Shown piece by piece: positions 18,723-28,595 of a DNA stretch of 64,000 bases. The notes below the pieces were generated by a model. The model had not been told where the DNA came from. It saw nothing but the letters and a program-made list of their open reading frames with translations, and made no database searches. How positions within the stretch are numbered: position 1 is the stretch's first letter; every line of letters starts with the position of its first letter. The stretch is from Streptomyces sp. NBC_00390. Lineage in GTDB: Bacteria > Actinomycetota > Actinomycetes > Streptomycetales > Streptomycetaceae. Location: NCBI RefSeq assembly GCF_036057275.1, contig NZ_CP107945.1:5022001-5086000 (forward strand), read 5' to 3'. Position numbers and translations under genes: made by a program.

Positions 18723-19273
18723 GCGTGCGCACCTCCCGCGCGGTGCTGCCGGCCGGCCTGCGCGGTACGGCTCGGGCGCTCCTGCCAGGGTGCGGCCGCC
18801 TGGGCCGCGTACTCGGCGTGTTCACGGATCGTCGCGGCGAGCGGGTCGACGCGGCGGCGTGCGATGCGCTCGTAGGCCGCGATCGCCGCCAGCGTGACGG
18901 GCAGCGTGAGGAGCCCGAGCAGCACGCCGGTGGTGAGGCCGCCGGAGACCTCGCCGGTCATCATCCCGGGGGCGTAACCGGACAGGAAGAGGAACGCGAC
19001 GAAGTAACCGAGCGCGGTGAAGGTCGAGACGCGCCGGAGCTTCTGGTAGCCCCTGCGGAGCTGGTGCATGTCGTCGCGGGAGCTGTACGGATCGCCGTAG
19101 TGACGGTCGGGCTCCGGCTCCGCCTGCGGGGCGGTGTCCCAGGTCTCGTCCCATGCCTGCGGGGTGCCCCAGCTCTGGTCCCATGCCTGCGGGGCGGTGC
19201 CCCCGTACTGGGGGGCCGCGCTCCAGGGCTGCTGCGAGGGCGGTGGGTCCGGGAAGCGGTGGTGGTACGACAT
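18719..19273 (-). CDS. DUF485 membrane protein, symporter partner
   Basis: A 184-residue protein. An N-terminal Pro/Gln/Trp-rich cytoplasmic segment (1-90) with short QAWD(Q/E) repeats precedes a DUF485 domain (about 90-170) with two transmembrane helices. DUF485 proteins accompany acetate/solute:cation symporters, here translated just before the symporter with a 4-nt stop/start overlap at 18719-18722. I start it at 19273, where AAGGAG lies about 7 nt upstream. A longer frame upstream has no such support. Its role in transport is not established. Confidence 0.85.
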   Translation of the reverse strand: MSYHHRFPDPPPSQQPWSAAPQYGGTAPQAWDQSWGTPQAWDETWDTAPQAEPEPDRHYGDPYSSRDDMHQLRRGYQKLRRVSTFTALGYFVAFLFLSGYAPGMMTGEVSGGLTTGVLLGLLTLPVTLAAIAAYERIARRRVDPLAATIREHAEYAAQAAAPWQERPSRTAQAGRQHRAGGAHA

Positions 19274-19436
19274 GTGTCTTGCTCCTTGCCGCCCTCGGGG
19301 GCGGGCGGGTGGCGCTGGTGGTCCGCGTACGTTACTCATCGGTACCGCGCCGACGTAAGGGGTTCGCCGACTGGACGGTATGTCGTTTCGGTGACGATCC
19401 CGTGTGTACGCGCGCATCGGCCCGCGGGAGCTCCGG

Positions 19437-20999
19437 TCAGGCGTCCGGCTTGTCGGCGATGACCGGGAATCTCCGCGGCGCCACCAGGATCACCGCCAGT
19501 AGCGCGAGGCCGGCCGCACCCGCCGCCCCCATGTACACCCGGTCCACCGCCGTCGCCACGGCGTGCCGCAGATGCTCCGCGGGCGCCGAACCGGCGCCGG
19601 CCAGGGCGTGGGAGACCGAGTCCAGATCGCCGCCGCCGAGGCGGGACGCGATCACCGCGTTGGCGAGCGCGCCGAACAGCGCAGCGCCCATGGTCTGGCC
19701 GACCTGGCGGCAGAACAGGACCGAGGCGGTGGTCGTGCCGCGCTCCGACCAGCCCACCGTGGACTGGACGCCGACGATCAGCGGCAGCTGGAACAGTCCG
19801 AGCGCTCCGCCGAGCAGCAGCATGACCAGGGCCGGCTGCCAGGGCTCGGCGGGATAGGGCAGCAGCGGGAAGGCCGCGAGGATCAGCCCGGCCAGCGAGA
19901 TACCGATGATGGCCGTCCGCCGGAAGCCGATGCGGGTGTAGACGCGGCTGGACAGGGCGGCGCTGACCGGCCAGCTGAGCGTCATGATCGACAGGACGAA
20001 GCCGGCGGCGATCGGACCGAGGCCGAGCACGGACTGGGCGTAGGTCGGCAGGAAGACCGTCGGGGCGACCATCAGCAGGCCCAGGGCCCCGAGCGCGAGG
20101 TTGACGGCCGCGATGGTGCGGCGGCGCCACACCCAGCCGGGGATGACCGGCTCCGCGGCGCGCCGTTCCACGGCGACGGTCGCCGCGATCAGTACGGCGC
20201 TGCCGCCGAACATCGCGAGCGAGGGCGCCGACAGCCAGGGCCAGGCGACGCCGCCCTGGACCAGCGCCGTCAGCAGCAGGGTGCCGGTGGCGAACACCAG
20301 CAGCGCGCCCGCCCAGTCGATACGGGGGCGGACGGCCGGTGCCGCCCGGGCCGGTTCGACGAGATGGCGGACCACCAGCCACAGGGCGACCGCGCCGACC
20401 GGGAGGTTGATCAGGAAGATCCAGCGCCAGTCGGCGTACGCGGCGAGCAGCCCGCCGATCGCGGGACCGGCGACCGCCGACGTCGCCCACACCGTGGACA
20501 GTCGGGCCTGGATCCTGGGGCGTTCCTCGAGGGGATAGAGATCGGCGGCGATGGTCTGCACGGTGCCCTGGAGCGCGCCGCCACCGAGTCCTTGCACCAC
20601 ACGGAAGGCGATGAGCGAGGTCATGCTCCAGGCGGCGGCGCACAGCAGCGAGCCGATCAGGAAGAGCACGATGCCGGCGACCAGGACGGGCTTGCGGCCG
20701 AAGGTGTCGGAGAGCTTGCCGTACACCGGCAGGGTGACGGTGGCGGCGAGCAGGTAGCCGGAGAAGAGCCACGAGAAGACGGCGAAGCCCCCGAGGTCGC
20801 CGACGATCTGCGGTACGGCCGTGGACACGACGGTCCCGTCGAGCGCAGCGAGCGCCATCCCGAGCATCAGCGCGGCCACGACGGCGCCACGCCGCCGGCC
20901 GGCGGGAGCGGCCCGGGCGTCGTCAAGACCGGTGATCCCGGCGGCCGCACGGCCGCCGGGGCTCTCGTCCGTGGTGCCCACGCCGGGTCCTTTCGTCAT
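19437..20999 (-). CDS. MFS drug exporter, DHA2 (14-TM) family
   Basis: A 520-residue proton-coupled exporter. DHA2 motifs are seen: LDGTVVSTAVPQI at the end of helix 1 (motif D1-like), GKLSDTFGRKPVL (motif A), RVVQGLGGGALQG (motif B), and AVAGPAIGGLLAAYADWRWIF (motif C). About 14 membrane helices are expected. No adjacent regulator is present. It diverges from the ABC exporter operon across 351 bp. Substrate unknown; antibiotics and other toxic compounds are usual for the family. Confidence 0.9.
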   Translation of the reverse strand: MTKGPGVGTTDESPGGRAAAGITGLDDARAAPAGRRRGAVVAALMLGMALAALDGTVVSTAVPQIVGDLGGFAVFSWLFSGYLLAATVTLPVYGKLSDTFGRKPVLVAGIVLFLIGSLLCAAAWSMTSLIAFRVVQGLGGGALQGTVQTIAADLYPLEERPRIQARLSTVWATSAVAGPAIGGLLAAYADWRWIFLINLPVGAVALWLVVRHLVEPARAAPAVRPRIDWAGALLVFATGTLLLTALVQGGVAWPWLSAPSLAMFGGSAVLIAATVAVERRAAEPVIPGWVWRRRTIAAVNLALGALGLLMVAPTVFLPTYAQSVLGLGPIAAGFVLSIMTLSWPVSAALSSRVYTRIGFRRTAIIGISLAGLILAAFPLLPYPAEPWQPALVMLLLGGALGLFQLPLIVGVQSTVGWSERGTTTASVLFCRQVGQTMGAALFGALANAVIASRLGGGDLDSVSHALAGAGSAPAEHLRHAVATAVDRVYMGAAGAAGLALLAVILVAPRRFPVIADKPDA

Positions 21000-21350
21000 G
21001 CATCTATTTCCCGGGACACCTTCTCACTTGAGCCTCACGCAGGGGGAGGGTGCAGTCTCGAGCCATGCCCCTCCACCCGGAGGTGGAGGACCCCTAAGGG
21101 CTACTCCTTACTTAGGGCCAGGGGTTGTTCGTTCCCCGGGACGACGAGCGGGCAGGGGGCGATTCCTTAACTTGGTCTTACGGCCGCAGCTGAGGCCGGC
21201 ACCAGGCGGGGGTGGGGAAAACCCCCGGCTCAAGACTGCGCTGCGCACCAGCGCGCCGGAGAGCCATCGCCGCAAGACTCAATGCATACGAGGCAGTGAC
21301 GCTCATCCGCTTCCAGAGCCTCGTCCACTTCCAGAACTAGGAGATCTACG
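21000..21350. promoter_or_regulatory. Divergent intergenic region with two inverted repeats
   Basis: This 351-bp gap lies between the MFS gene and the ABC operon. It holds a hairpin with 8-bp arms CCTCCACC/GGTGGAGG (21070-21089), then CCCTAAG/CTTAGGG (21092-21098 with 21111-21117). A TCCTTA-CTT-GG motif occurs twice, near 21105 and 21163. I cannot place -35/-10 boxes with confidence. The palindromes are candidate operators for one or both flanking exporters. Confidence 0.4.
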
Positions 21351-22139
21351 GTGACTACGGCTGTAACCACCCCCGCACGAGGGGAAACCGGAGGGCGGTC
21401 GGCCGTCGCCGCACGGGGGCGGCAGGTCGTCAAGGCATACGGCGCCGGTGAGACCCGCGTGGTCGCGCTCGACCACGTCGATGTGGACATCGCACGCGGG
21501 CAGTTCACGGCCATCATGGGGCCGTCCGGCTCCGGTAAGTCGACGCTGATGCACTGCCTGGCCGGGCTCGACACCGTCACCTCCGGGCAGATCCACATCG
21601 ACGAGACCGAGATCACCGGTCTCAAGGACAAGAAGCTCACCCAACTGCGTCGGGACCGCATCGGCTTCATCTTCCAGGCGTTCAACCTGCTGCCGACGCT
21701 CAACGCCCTGGAGAACATCACGCTTCCCATGGACATCGCCGGCCGTAAGCCGGACGCCGCTTGGCTGAACCGGGTTGTCGAGACCGTGGGTCTGGCGGAC
21801 CGGCTGGGGCACCGGCCCACCCAGCTCTCGGGCGGTCAGCAGCAGCGTGTCGCGGTCGCCAGGGCGCTCGCCGCCCGGCCCGAGATCATCTTCGGTGACG
21901 AGCCGACAGGAAACCTGGACTCGCGTGCCGGCGCGGAGGTGCTGGGCTTCCTGCGGCGCTCCGTCGACGAGCTGGGCCAGACCATCGTGATGGTCACCCA
22001 CGACCCCGTCGCCGCCTCCTACGCGGACCGCGTCCTGTACCTGGCCGACGGCCGGATCGTCGACGAGATGCACCGGCCCACCGCCGACGCCGTCCTCGAC
22101 CGCATGAAGGACTTCGACGCCCGGGGGCGGACGTCGTGA
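21351..22139 (+). CDS. ABC transporter ATP-binding protein (MacB/LolD type)
   Basis: A 262-residue ATPase of the MacB-like exporter group. Walker A is GPSGSGKST, the Q-loop lies in FIFQAFNLLPTLNALENI, the ABC signature is LSGGQQQRVAVARAL, Walker B is EIIFGDEPTGNLDS and the H-loop is MVTHD. GTG start at 21351 with AGGAG at 21339-21343. Its stop overlaps the start of the permease gene (GTGA, 22136-22139), so the two are one translationally coupled unit. Confidence 0.93.
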   Translation: MTTAVTTPARGETGGRSAVAARGRQVVKAYGAGETRVVALDHVDVDIARGQFTAIMGPSGSGKSTLMHCLAGLDTVTSGQIHIDETEITGLKDKKLTQLRRDRIGFIFQAFNLLPTLNALENITLPMDIAGRKPDAAWLNRVVETVGLADRLGHRPTQLSGGQQQRVAVARALAARPEIIFGDEPTGNLDSRAGAEVLGFLRRSVDELGQTIVMVTHDPVAASYADRVLYLADGRIVDEMHRPTADAVLDRMKDFDARGRTS

Positions 22140-24712
22140 CCGTGCTCAAGACCTCCCTGCGCAACTTCTTCGCGCACAAGGGCCGGATGGCCCTCTCGGC
22201 GGTGGCGGTGCTGCTGTCCGTGGCCTTCGTGTCCGGCACGCTGGTGTTCACCGACACCATGAACACCACCTTCGACAAGCTCTTCGCCGCGACCGCCTCC
22301 GACGTCACCGTCAGCGCCAAGGGCTCGGGCGACGACGACAACCCGGCGACCGGCAAGCCCGCCACACTGCCCGCCTCGCTCGTCCAGCAGGTGGAGAGGG
22401 CCGAGGGGGTGAAGTCCGCAGAGGGCGCGGTCGTCTCCATGAGCGTGACGGTCGTCAACTCCGAGAACAAGAACATGGGTTCCACGGGCGGCGCACCGAC
22501 GATCGCCGGTGCCTGGACGCAGAACGACCTCAAGGCGATGGAGATCACCTCCGGCCACGGCCCGCGCGGTCCCACCGAGGTGATGGTCGACGCCGACACC
22601 GCGGACAAGCACGGCCTGAAGCTCGGCGACGAACTGCGCACCATCACCGTCACCGGTGACTTCACCGCGAAGATCTCCGGCATCGCCTCCTTCAAGGTCA
22701 CCAACCCGGGCGCGGCCGTCGTCTACTTCGACACCGCTACCGCCCAGCGTGAACTGCTCGGCAGGGAGGGCCTGTTCACCCACATCGCGGTCACCGCCGC
22801 GCCGGGCGTCAGCGACGATGTGCTCAAGCGGAACGTGGACGCGGCGCTGGAGGCCCCGTACAAGCTGCAGACCGCGAAGGAAGCCGCGGACGCGGGCCGT
22901 GAGGAAGTCGGATCCTTCCTCAAGGTGATGAAGTACGCGATGCTCGGCTTCGCCGGGATCGCCCTCCTCGTCGGCATCTTCCTGATCGTCAACACCTTCT
23001 CGATGCTGGTCGCCCAGCGCACCCGCGAGATCGGCCTGATGCGGGCGATCGGCTCCAGCCGCGGCCAGGTCAACCGTTCCGTGCTCGTCGAGGCGCTGCT
23101 GCTCGGGTTCGTCGGCTCCGTCGCGGGCGTCGCCGCCGGCGTCGGCCTCGCCGTCGGTCTGATGAAGCTGATGTCGGCGACGGGCATGAACCTCTCTACA
23201 GCCGACCTGACCGTGAAGTGGACGACCCCTCTCGTCGGCATGACGCTCGGCGTCGTCGTCACCGTCTTCGCCGCGTACATCCCGGCCCGCCGGGCCGGCA
23301 AGGTCTCCCCGATGGCCGCCCTGCGCGACGCCGGAACTCCGGCGGACGGCAAGGCCGGCCGGGTCCGCGCCCTGATCGGCCTTGTCCTCACCGGCGGCGG
23401 CGCCGCGGCACTGATGGTCGCCACGCAGGCCGACAAGGCGCGCGAGGGCTCGATGTTCCTCGGCCTCGGCGTGGTCCTGACCCTCATCGGCTTCGTGGTC
23501 GTCGGCCCGCTGCTGGCGGGCGTCGTGGTCAGGGTGATCAGCGCGCTGGTGCTGCGGATGTTCGGCCCGGTCGGCCGCATGGCCGAGCGCAACGCACTGC
23601 GCAACCCACGCCGTACGGGAGCGACCGGCGCCGCCCTGATGATCGGCCTCGCCCTGGTGGCGTGCCTGTCGGTGGTCGGCTCGTCCATGGTCGCCTCGGC
23701 GACCGAGCAGCTCGACAAGTCGGTCGGCGCCGACTTCATCATGCAGTCCGCCGGCAACGACGGCCGGGCCATCGTCCCCCAGGCCCAGCGGGCCCTGGAG
23801 CGGACACCGGGCATCGAGTACGTCACCGAGTACAAGGGCATGCCGGCGAAGATCACCGCGCCGGACGGCAAGGCGGAGGACGAGCAACTGGTCGCCGCCG
23901 ACCCGACGTACGCCCAGGACCTCCGCCGCGAGACCGTCGCCGGCGAGCTCTCGGCCGCCTACGGGAAGAACGCGATGTCCGTCGGTGACGCCTACGCCGA
24001 GCGCCATGGCGTCAAGGTCGGCGACACGATCAAGGTCGCGTTCAAGAACGGCGGGACGGCCGGCCTGAAGGTCGCGGCGATCACCTCCGACGACACGAGC
24101 GTCGACAAGGGCGCGATGTACATGAACATCACGACCGCCGCGCAGTATGTGCCCGCCGACAAGATGCCGAAGAACATGATCATGTTCGCGAAGGCGGAGG
24201 ACGGCAAGGAGAAGGAGGCCTACGCCGCCGTCAAGAAGTCGCTGGCCAAGTACCCGCAGTACAAGGTGCAGAACCAGACCGACTTCAAGGAGGACCTGAA
24301 GAAGCAGGTCGGCCAGCTGCTGAACATCGTCTACGGCCTGCTGGCACTCGCCATCATCGTCGCCGTGCTGGGTGTGGTGAACACCCTCGCCCTGTCGGTG
24401 GTCGAGCGGACCCGGGAGATCGGTCTGATGCGGGCGATCGGCCTCTCGCGCCGCCAGCTGCGCCGCATGATCCGCCTGGAGTCCGTCGTCATTGCCCTGT
24501 TCGGCGCGCTGCTCGGCCTCGGCCTGGGCATGGGCTGGGGCACGGCGGCCCAGAAGCTGCTGGCGCTCGAGGGCCTGGGCGTCCTGGAGATCCCGTGGCC
24601 GACGATCACGACGGTCTTCGTGGCCTCGGCGTTCGTGGGTCTGTTCGCGGCGCTGGTGCCGGCGTTCCGGGCAGGACGGATGAACGTGCTGAACGCGATC
24701 GCCTCGGAGTAG
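22136..24712 (+). CDS. FtsX-like ABC exporter permease
   Basis: An 858-residue permease of the two-times-four-TM FtsX/MacB type. A signal-like first helix (about 16-38) is followed by an extracytoplasmic MacB-PCD domain (to about 265), three helices in an FtsX domain (about 265-400), a fourth helix pair, a second large extracytoplasmic domain (about 500-720) and a second FtsX domain at the C-terminus. Both FtsX domains carry the RTREIGLMRAIG coupling motif. Such systems export lipids, peptides or antibiotics or act as mechanotransmitters; the substrate cannot be told. Cotranscribed with the ATPase and closed by the hairpin at 24795-24829. Confidence 0.9.
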   Translation: MTVLKTSLRNFFAHKGRMALSAVAVLLSVAFVSGTLVFTDTMNTTFDKLFAATASDVTVSAKGSGDDDNPATGKPATLPASLVQQVERAEGVKSAEGAVVSMSVTVVNSENKNMGSTGGAPTIAGAWTQNDLKAMEITSGHGPRGPTEVMVDADTADKHGLKLGDELRTITVTGDFTAKISGIASFKVTNPGAAVVYFDTATAQRELLGREGLFTHIAVTAAPGVSDDVLKRNVDAALEAPYKLQTAKEAADAGREEVGSFLKVMKYAMLGFAGIALLVGIFLIVNTFSMLVAQRTREIGLMRAIGSSRGQVNRSVLVEALLLGFVGSVAGVAAGVGLAVGLMKLMSATGMNLSTADLTVKWTTPLVGMTLGVVVTVFAAYIPARRAGKVSPMAALRDAGTPADGKAGRVRALIGLVLTGGGAAALMVATQADKAREGSMFLGLGVVLTLIGFVVVGPLLAGVVVRVISALVLRMFGPVGRMAERNALRNPRRTGATGAALMIGLALVACLSVVGSSMVASATEQLDKSVGADFIMQSAGNDGRAIVPQAQRALERTPGIEYVTEYKGMPAKITAPDGKAEDEQLVAADPTYAQDLRRETVAGELSAAYGKNAMSVGDAYAERHGVKVGDTIKVAFKNGGTAGLKVAAITSDDTSVDKGAMYMNITTAAQYVPADKMPKNMIMFAKAEDGKEKEAYAAVKKSLAKYPQYKVQNQTDFKEDLKKQVGQLLNIVYGLLALAIIVAVLGVVNTLALSVVERTREIGLMRAIGLSRRQLRRMIRLESVVIALFGALLGLGLGMGWGTAAQKLLALEGLGVLEIPWPTITTVFVASAFVGLFAALVPAFRAGRMNVLNAIASE

Positions 24713-25061
24713 CGGCGACAGCTGCCGCGACGGCCGACGACGGCGGTACGGGGGTCCGTCGCGGTGACGGGAGTCCCGTCGCGGTACAGGGGGGCGGCCC
24801 CGGGTGTTCCTGGCGAACACCCGGGGCCGTCGTGCGTCCGCCGCGGCGTGCCGGCCACGGCGCGATCGGCGCAGATCGCGGATCGTGCACCAGGGCCGGT
24901 CCGCCCCGGGGCGCACACCGGGGCCGTCCCCCGCGGCACCCCCGCCACCCGATTGCGGACGCGGCTGTCACACCACCGACGTACGCTGGAGACCCCCGGC
25001 CCGTTCGACGTGTCGGGTCGTTCGCGTTGCCCACCCCCCAGTCCTCGGATGGAAGCCCTTC
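24713..25061. other. Intergenic region before mfd
   Basis: Apart from the hairpin at 24795-24829 I see no gene here. A TACGCT hexamer near 24984 could be a -10 element for mfd, but no matching -35 is obvious. Confidence 0.35.
24795..24829 (+). terminator. Terminator of the ABC exporter operon
   Basis: A perfect 15-bp stem (24795-24809 with 24815-24829) and 5-nt loop, about 80 bp after the permease stop. Confidence 0.8.
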
Positions 25062-28000
25062 ATGAGCCTGCACGGTCTGCTCGATGCCGTCGTACGTGAC
25101 CCGGCGCTCGCCGAAGCGGTCAAGACGGCCGGCGACGGCCACCGGATGCACGTCGACCTGGTGGGCCCGCCCGCCGCGCGGCCCTTCGCGGTCGCCGCGC
25201 TCGCCCGCGAGGCCCGGCGGACCGTGCTGGCCGTCACCGCGACCGGCCGGGAGGCCGAGGACCTGGCCGCCGCGCTGCGCTCCCTGCTGCCGGGCGAGGG
25301 CGTCGTCGACTACCCCGCGTGGGAGACCCTGCCGCACGAACGGCTCTCGCCCCGCTCCGACACGGTCGGCCGCCGGCTCGCCGTGCTGCGCCGCCTCGCC
25401 CACCCGTCGGCGGACGATCCGGCCACAGGCCCCGTCAGCGTCGTCGTCGCACCCGTACGGTCGGTGCTGCAGCCGCAGGTCAAAGGGCTCGGCGACCTGG
25501 AGCCCGTGTCGCTGCGCACCGGGCAGCAGGCCGATCTGAACGAGGTCGTCGACGGTCTCGCGGCCGCCGCGTACGCGCGGGTGGAGCTGGTTGAGAAGCG
25601 CGGCGAGTTCGCGGTGCGCGGCGGCATCCTGGACGTCTTCCCGCCCACCGAGGAGCACCCCCTGCGGGTGGAGTTCTGGGGCGACGACGTCGAGGAGATC
25701 CGCTACTTCAAGGTCGCCGACCAGCGCTCGCTGGAGGTCGCCGAGCACGGGCTGTGGGCGCCTCCCTGCCGTGAGCTGCTGCTCACCGAGGACGTGCGCC
25801 GACGGGCCGCGGCGCTCGCGGAGGAGCACCCGGAGCTCGGTGAACTGCTCGGCAAGATCGCCGAGGGCATCGCGGTGGAGGGCATGGAGTCCCTCGCCCC
25901 GGTCCTCGTCGACGACATGGAACTGCTGCTGGACGTGCTCCCCAAGGGCTCCATGGCCGTGGTCTGCGACCCGGAGCGGGTCCGCACCCGTGCCGCCGAC
26001 CTGGTGGCGACTTCGCACGAGTTCCTCCAGGCGTCGTGGGCGGCGACCGCGGGCGGAGGAGAGGCGCCGATCGATCTCGACGCGGCCTCGCTGTGGGGGA
26101 TCGCGGACGTGCGGGACCGGGCGCGCGAGCTCGGCATGATGTGGTGGTCCGTATCCCCGTTCGCGGCGGATGTCGACCTCGACGACGACACGCTCAAGCT
26201 GGGCATGCACGCCCCTGAGACCTACCGCGGCGACACCGCCCGTGCGCTCGCCGACACCAAGGGCTGGCTGGCGGACGGCTGGCGCACGGTGTTCGTCACC
26301 GAGGCGCACGGCCCCGCGGCCCGCACGGTCGAGGTGCTCGGCGGCGAGGGCATCGCGGCCCGGCTCGACGCCGACCTCACCGACGTCTCCCCGTCGCTCG
26401 TCCATGTCGCCACCGGCTCCATCGACTACGGCTTCATCGATCCGGCGCTCAAACTGGCCGTGCTCACCGAGACCGATCTGTCCGGCCAGAAGGCGGCCGG
26501 CAAGGACGGCCAGCGGATGCCCACCCGGCGCCGCAAGACCATCGACCCGCTCACCCTCGAGGTCGGCGACTACATCGTGCACGAGCAGCACGGCGTGGGC
26601 CGCTACCTGGAGATGGTGCAGCGCACCGTGCAGGGCGCGACGCGCGAGTATCTGCTGGTGGAGTACGCCCCGGCCAAGCGCGGCCAGCCCGGCGACCGGC
26701 TCTACATCCCCACCGACCAGCTGGAGCAGGTCACCAAGTACGTGGGCGGCGAGGCGCCGACGCTGCACCGGCTCGGCGGCGCGGACTGGACGAAGACGAA
26801 GGCGCGCGCCAAGAAGGCCGTGAAGGAGATCGCCGCCGACCTGATCAAGCTCTACTCCGCGCGGATGGCTGCGCCCGGGCATGCGTTCGCCCCGGACACG
26901 CCGTGGCAGCGCGAGCTGGAGGACGCGTTCCCGTACGTCGAGACGCCCGACCAGCTCTCCACGATCGCCGAGGTCAAGGAGGACATGGAGAAGACGGTCC
27001 CGATGGACCGGCTGATCTGCGGCGACGTCGGCTACGGCAAGACGGAGATCGCCGTGCGCGCGGCCTTCAAGGCGGTACAGGACGGCAAGCAGGCCGCGGT
27101 CCTCGTCCCGACCACGCTCCTGGTGCAGCAGCACTTCGGCACGTTCTCCGAGCGGTACTCCCAGTTCCCGGTGAATGTACGGGCGTTGTCCCGCTTCCAG
27201 TCGGACGCGGAGGCGAAGGCGACACTGGAGGGCCTGCGGGACGGCGCCGTCGACATCGTCATCGGCACCCACCGTCTCTTCTCCTCGGAGACGAAGTTCA
27301 AGGACCTGGGCCTGGTCATCGTCGACGAGGAGCAGCGCTTCGGCGTCGAGCACAAGGAGCAGCTGAAGAAGCTGCGGGCCAACGTGGACGTGCTGACGAT
27401 GTCGGCCACCCCCATCCCCCGCACGCTGGAGATGGCGGTCACCGGCATTCGCGAGATGTCCACGATCACCACCCCGCCGGAGGAGCGGCACCCGGTTCTC
27501 ACCTTCGTCGGCCCGTACGAGGAGAAGCAGCTCGGCGCGGCCATCCGGCGTGAACTGCTGCGTGAGGGCCAGGTCTTCTACATCCACAACCGTGTGGAGT
27601 CGATCGACCGGGCCGCGGCCCGGCTGCGCGACATCGTGCCCGAGGCCCGCATCGCGACCGCCCACGGCCAGATGCCCGAGTCGGCCCTGGAGCAGGTCGT
27701 GGTGGACTTCTGGGAGAAGAAGTTCGACGTGCTCGTCTCGACGACCATCGTCGAGTCCGGAATCGACATCTCCAACGCGAACACCCTGATCGTCGAGCGC
27801 GGCGACAACTTCGGCCTCTCGCAGCTGCACCAGCTGCGCGGCCGTGTGGGGCGTGGCCGTGAGCGGGGCTACGCCTACTTCCTCTACCCGCCGGAGAAGC
27901 CGCTCACCGAGACCGCGCACGAACGTCTCGCCACGATCGCCCAGCACACCGAGATGGGTGCGGGCATGTATGTCGCGATGAAGGACCTGGAGATCCGCGG

Positions 28001-28592
28001 CGCGGGAAACCTCCTGGGCGGCGAGCAGTCCGGCCATATCGCGGGCGTCGGCTTCGACCTGTACATCCGCATGGTGGGCGAGGCGGTCGCCGACTACCGT
28101 GCCGCCGTCGAGGGCGGCGTCGAGGAGGAGCCCCCGCTCGAGGTCAAGATCGAGCTCCCGGTCGACGCGCATGTCCCCCACGACTACGCCCCGGGCGAGC
28201 GGCTGCGTCTGCAGGCGTACCGCGCCATCGCCTCGGCCAACTCGGAGGAGGACATCAAGGCGGTCCGCGAGGAGTTGACCGACCGCTACGGCAAGCTGCC
28301 CGAGCCGGTCGAGAACCTCCTCCTCGTCGCCGGTCTGCGCATGCTGGCCCGCGCCTGCGGCGTCGGCGAGATCGTGCTCCAGGGCTCCAACATCCGCTTC
28401 GCCCCGGTCGAGTTGCGCGAATCGCAGGAGCTGCGTCTGAAGCGCCTGTACCCGCGTACGGTCATCAAGCCGGCGATCCACCAGATCCTGGTCCCGCGCC
28501 CGACGTCGGGCAAGATCGGCGGCAAGCCGGTGGTGGGGCGGGAACTGCTGGCGTGGACGGGTGAGTTCCTGACGACGATCCTGGGTTCGTAG
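25062..28592 (+). CDS. mfd: Transcription-repair coupling factor
   Basis: A 1176-residue ATP-dependent translocase that removes stalled RNA polymerase at lesions and recruits UvrA. The UvrB-like N-terminal domains include YPAWETLPHERLSPRSDTVGRR and the RGGILDVFP segment. The RNA-polymerase-interaction domain begins near VGDYIVHEQHGVGRYL (about 505). The helicase core has Walker A GDVGYGKTE near 652, DEEQRFG near 755, SATPIPRTLEMA and ESGIDISNANTLI, and a C-terminal TRCF domain follows. The ATG at 25062 gives the family length; the frame is open further upstream without support. The C39-like gene starts 3 nt after its stop. Confidence 0.97.
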   Translation: MSLHGLLDAVVRDPALAEAVKTAGDGHRMHVDLVGPPAARPFAVAALAREARRTVLAVTATGREAEDLAAALRSLLPGEGVVDYPAWETLPHERLSPRSDTVGRRLAVLRRLAHPSADDPATGPVSVVVAPVRSVLQPQVKGLGDLEPVSLRTGQQADLNEVVDGLAAAAYARVELVEKRGEFAVRGGILDVFPPTEEHPLRVEFWGDDVEEIRYFKVADQRSLEVAEHGLWAPPCRELLLTEDVRRRAAALAEEHPELGELLGKIAEGIAVEGMESLAPVLVDDMELLLDVLPKGSMAVVCDPERVRTRAADLVATSHEFLQASWAATAGGGEAPIDLDAASLWGIADVRDRARELGMMWWSVSPFAADVDLDDDTLKLGMHAPETYRGDTARALADTKGWLADGWRTVFVTEAHGPAARTVEVLGGEGIAARLDADLTDVSPSLVHVATGSIDYGFIDPALKLAVLTETDLSGQKAAGKDGQRMPTRRRKTIDPLTLEVGDYIVHEQHGVGRYLEMVQRTVQGATREYLLVEYAPAKRGQPGDRLYIPTDQLEQVTKYVGGEAPTLHRLGGADWTKTKARAKKAVKEIAADLIKLYSARMAAPGHAFAPDTPWQRELEDAFPYVETPDQLSTIAEVKEDMEKTVPMDRLICGDVGYGKTEIAVRAAFKAVQDGKQAAVLVPTTLLVQQHFGTFSERYSQFPVNVRALSRFQSDAEAKATLEGLRDGAVDIVIGTHRLFSSETKFKDLGLVIVDEEQRFGVEHKEQLKKLRANVDVLTMSATPIPRTLEMAVTGIREMSTITTPPEERHPVLTFVGPYEEKQLGAAIRRELLREGQVFYIHNRVESIDRAAARLRDIVPEARIATAHGQMPESALEQVVVDFWEKKFDVLVSTTIVESGIDISNANTLIVERGDNFGLSQLHQLRGRVGRGRERGYAYFLYPPEKPLTETAHERLATIAQHTEMGAGMYVAMKDLEIRGAGNLLGGEQSGHIAGVGFDLYIRMVGEAVADYRAAVEGGVEEEPPLEVKIELPVDAHVPHDYAPGERLRLQAYRAIASANSEEDIKAVREELTDRYGKLPEPVENLLLVAGLRMLARACGVGEIVLQGSNIRFAPVELRESQELRLKRLYPRTVIKPAIHQILVPRPTSGKIGGKPVVGRELLAWTGEFLTTILGS

Positions 28593-28595
28593 CGG

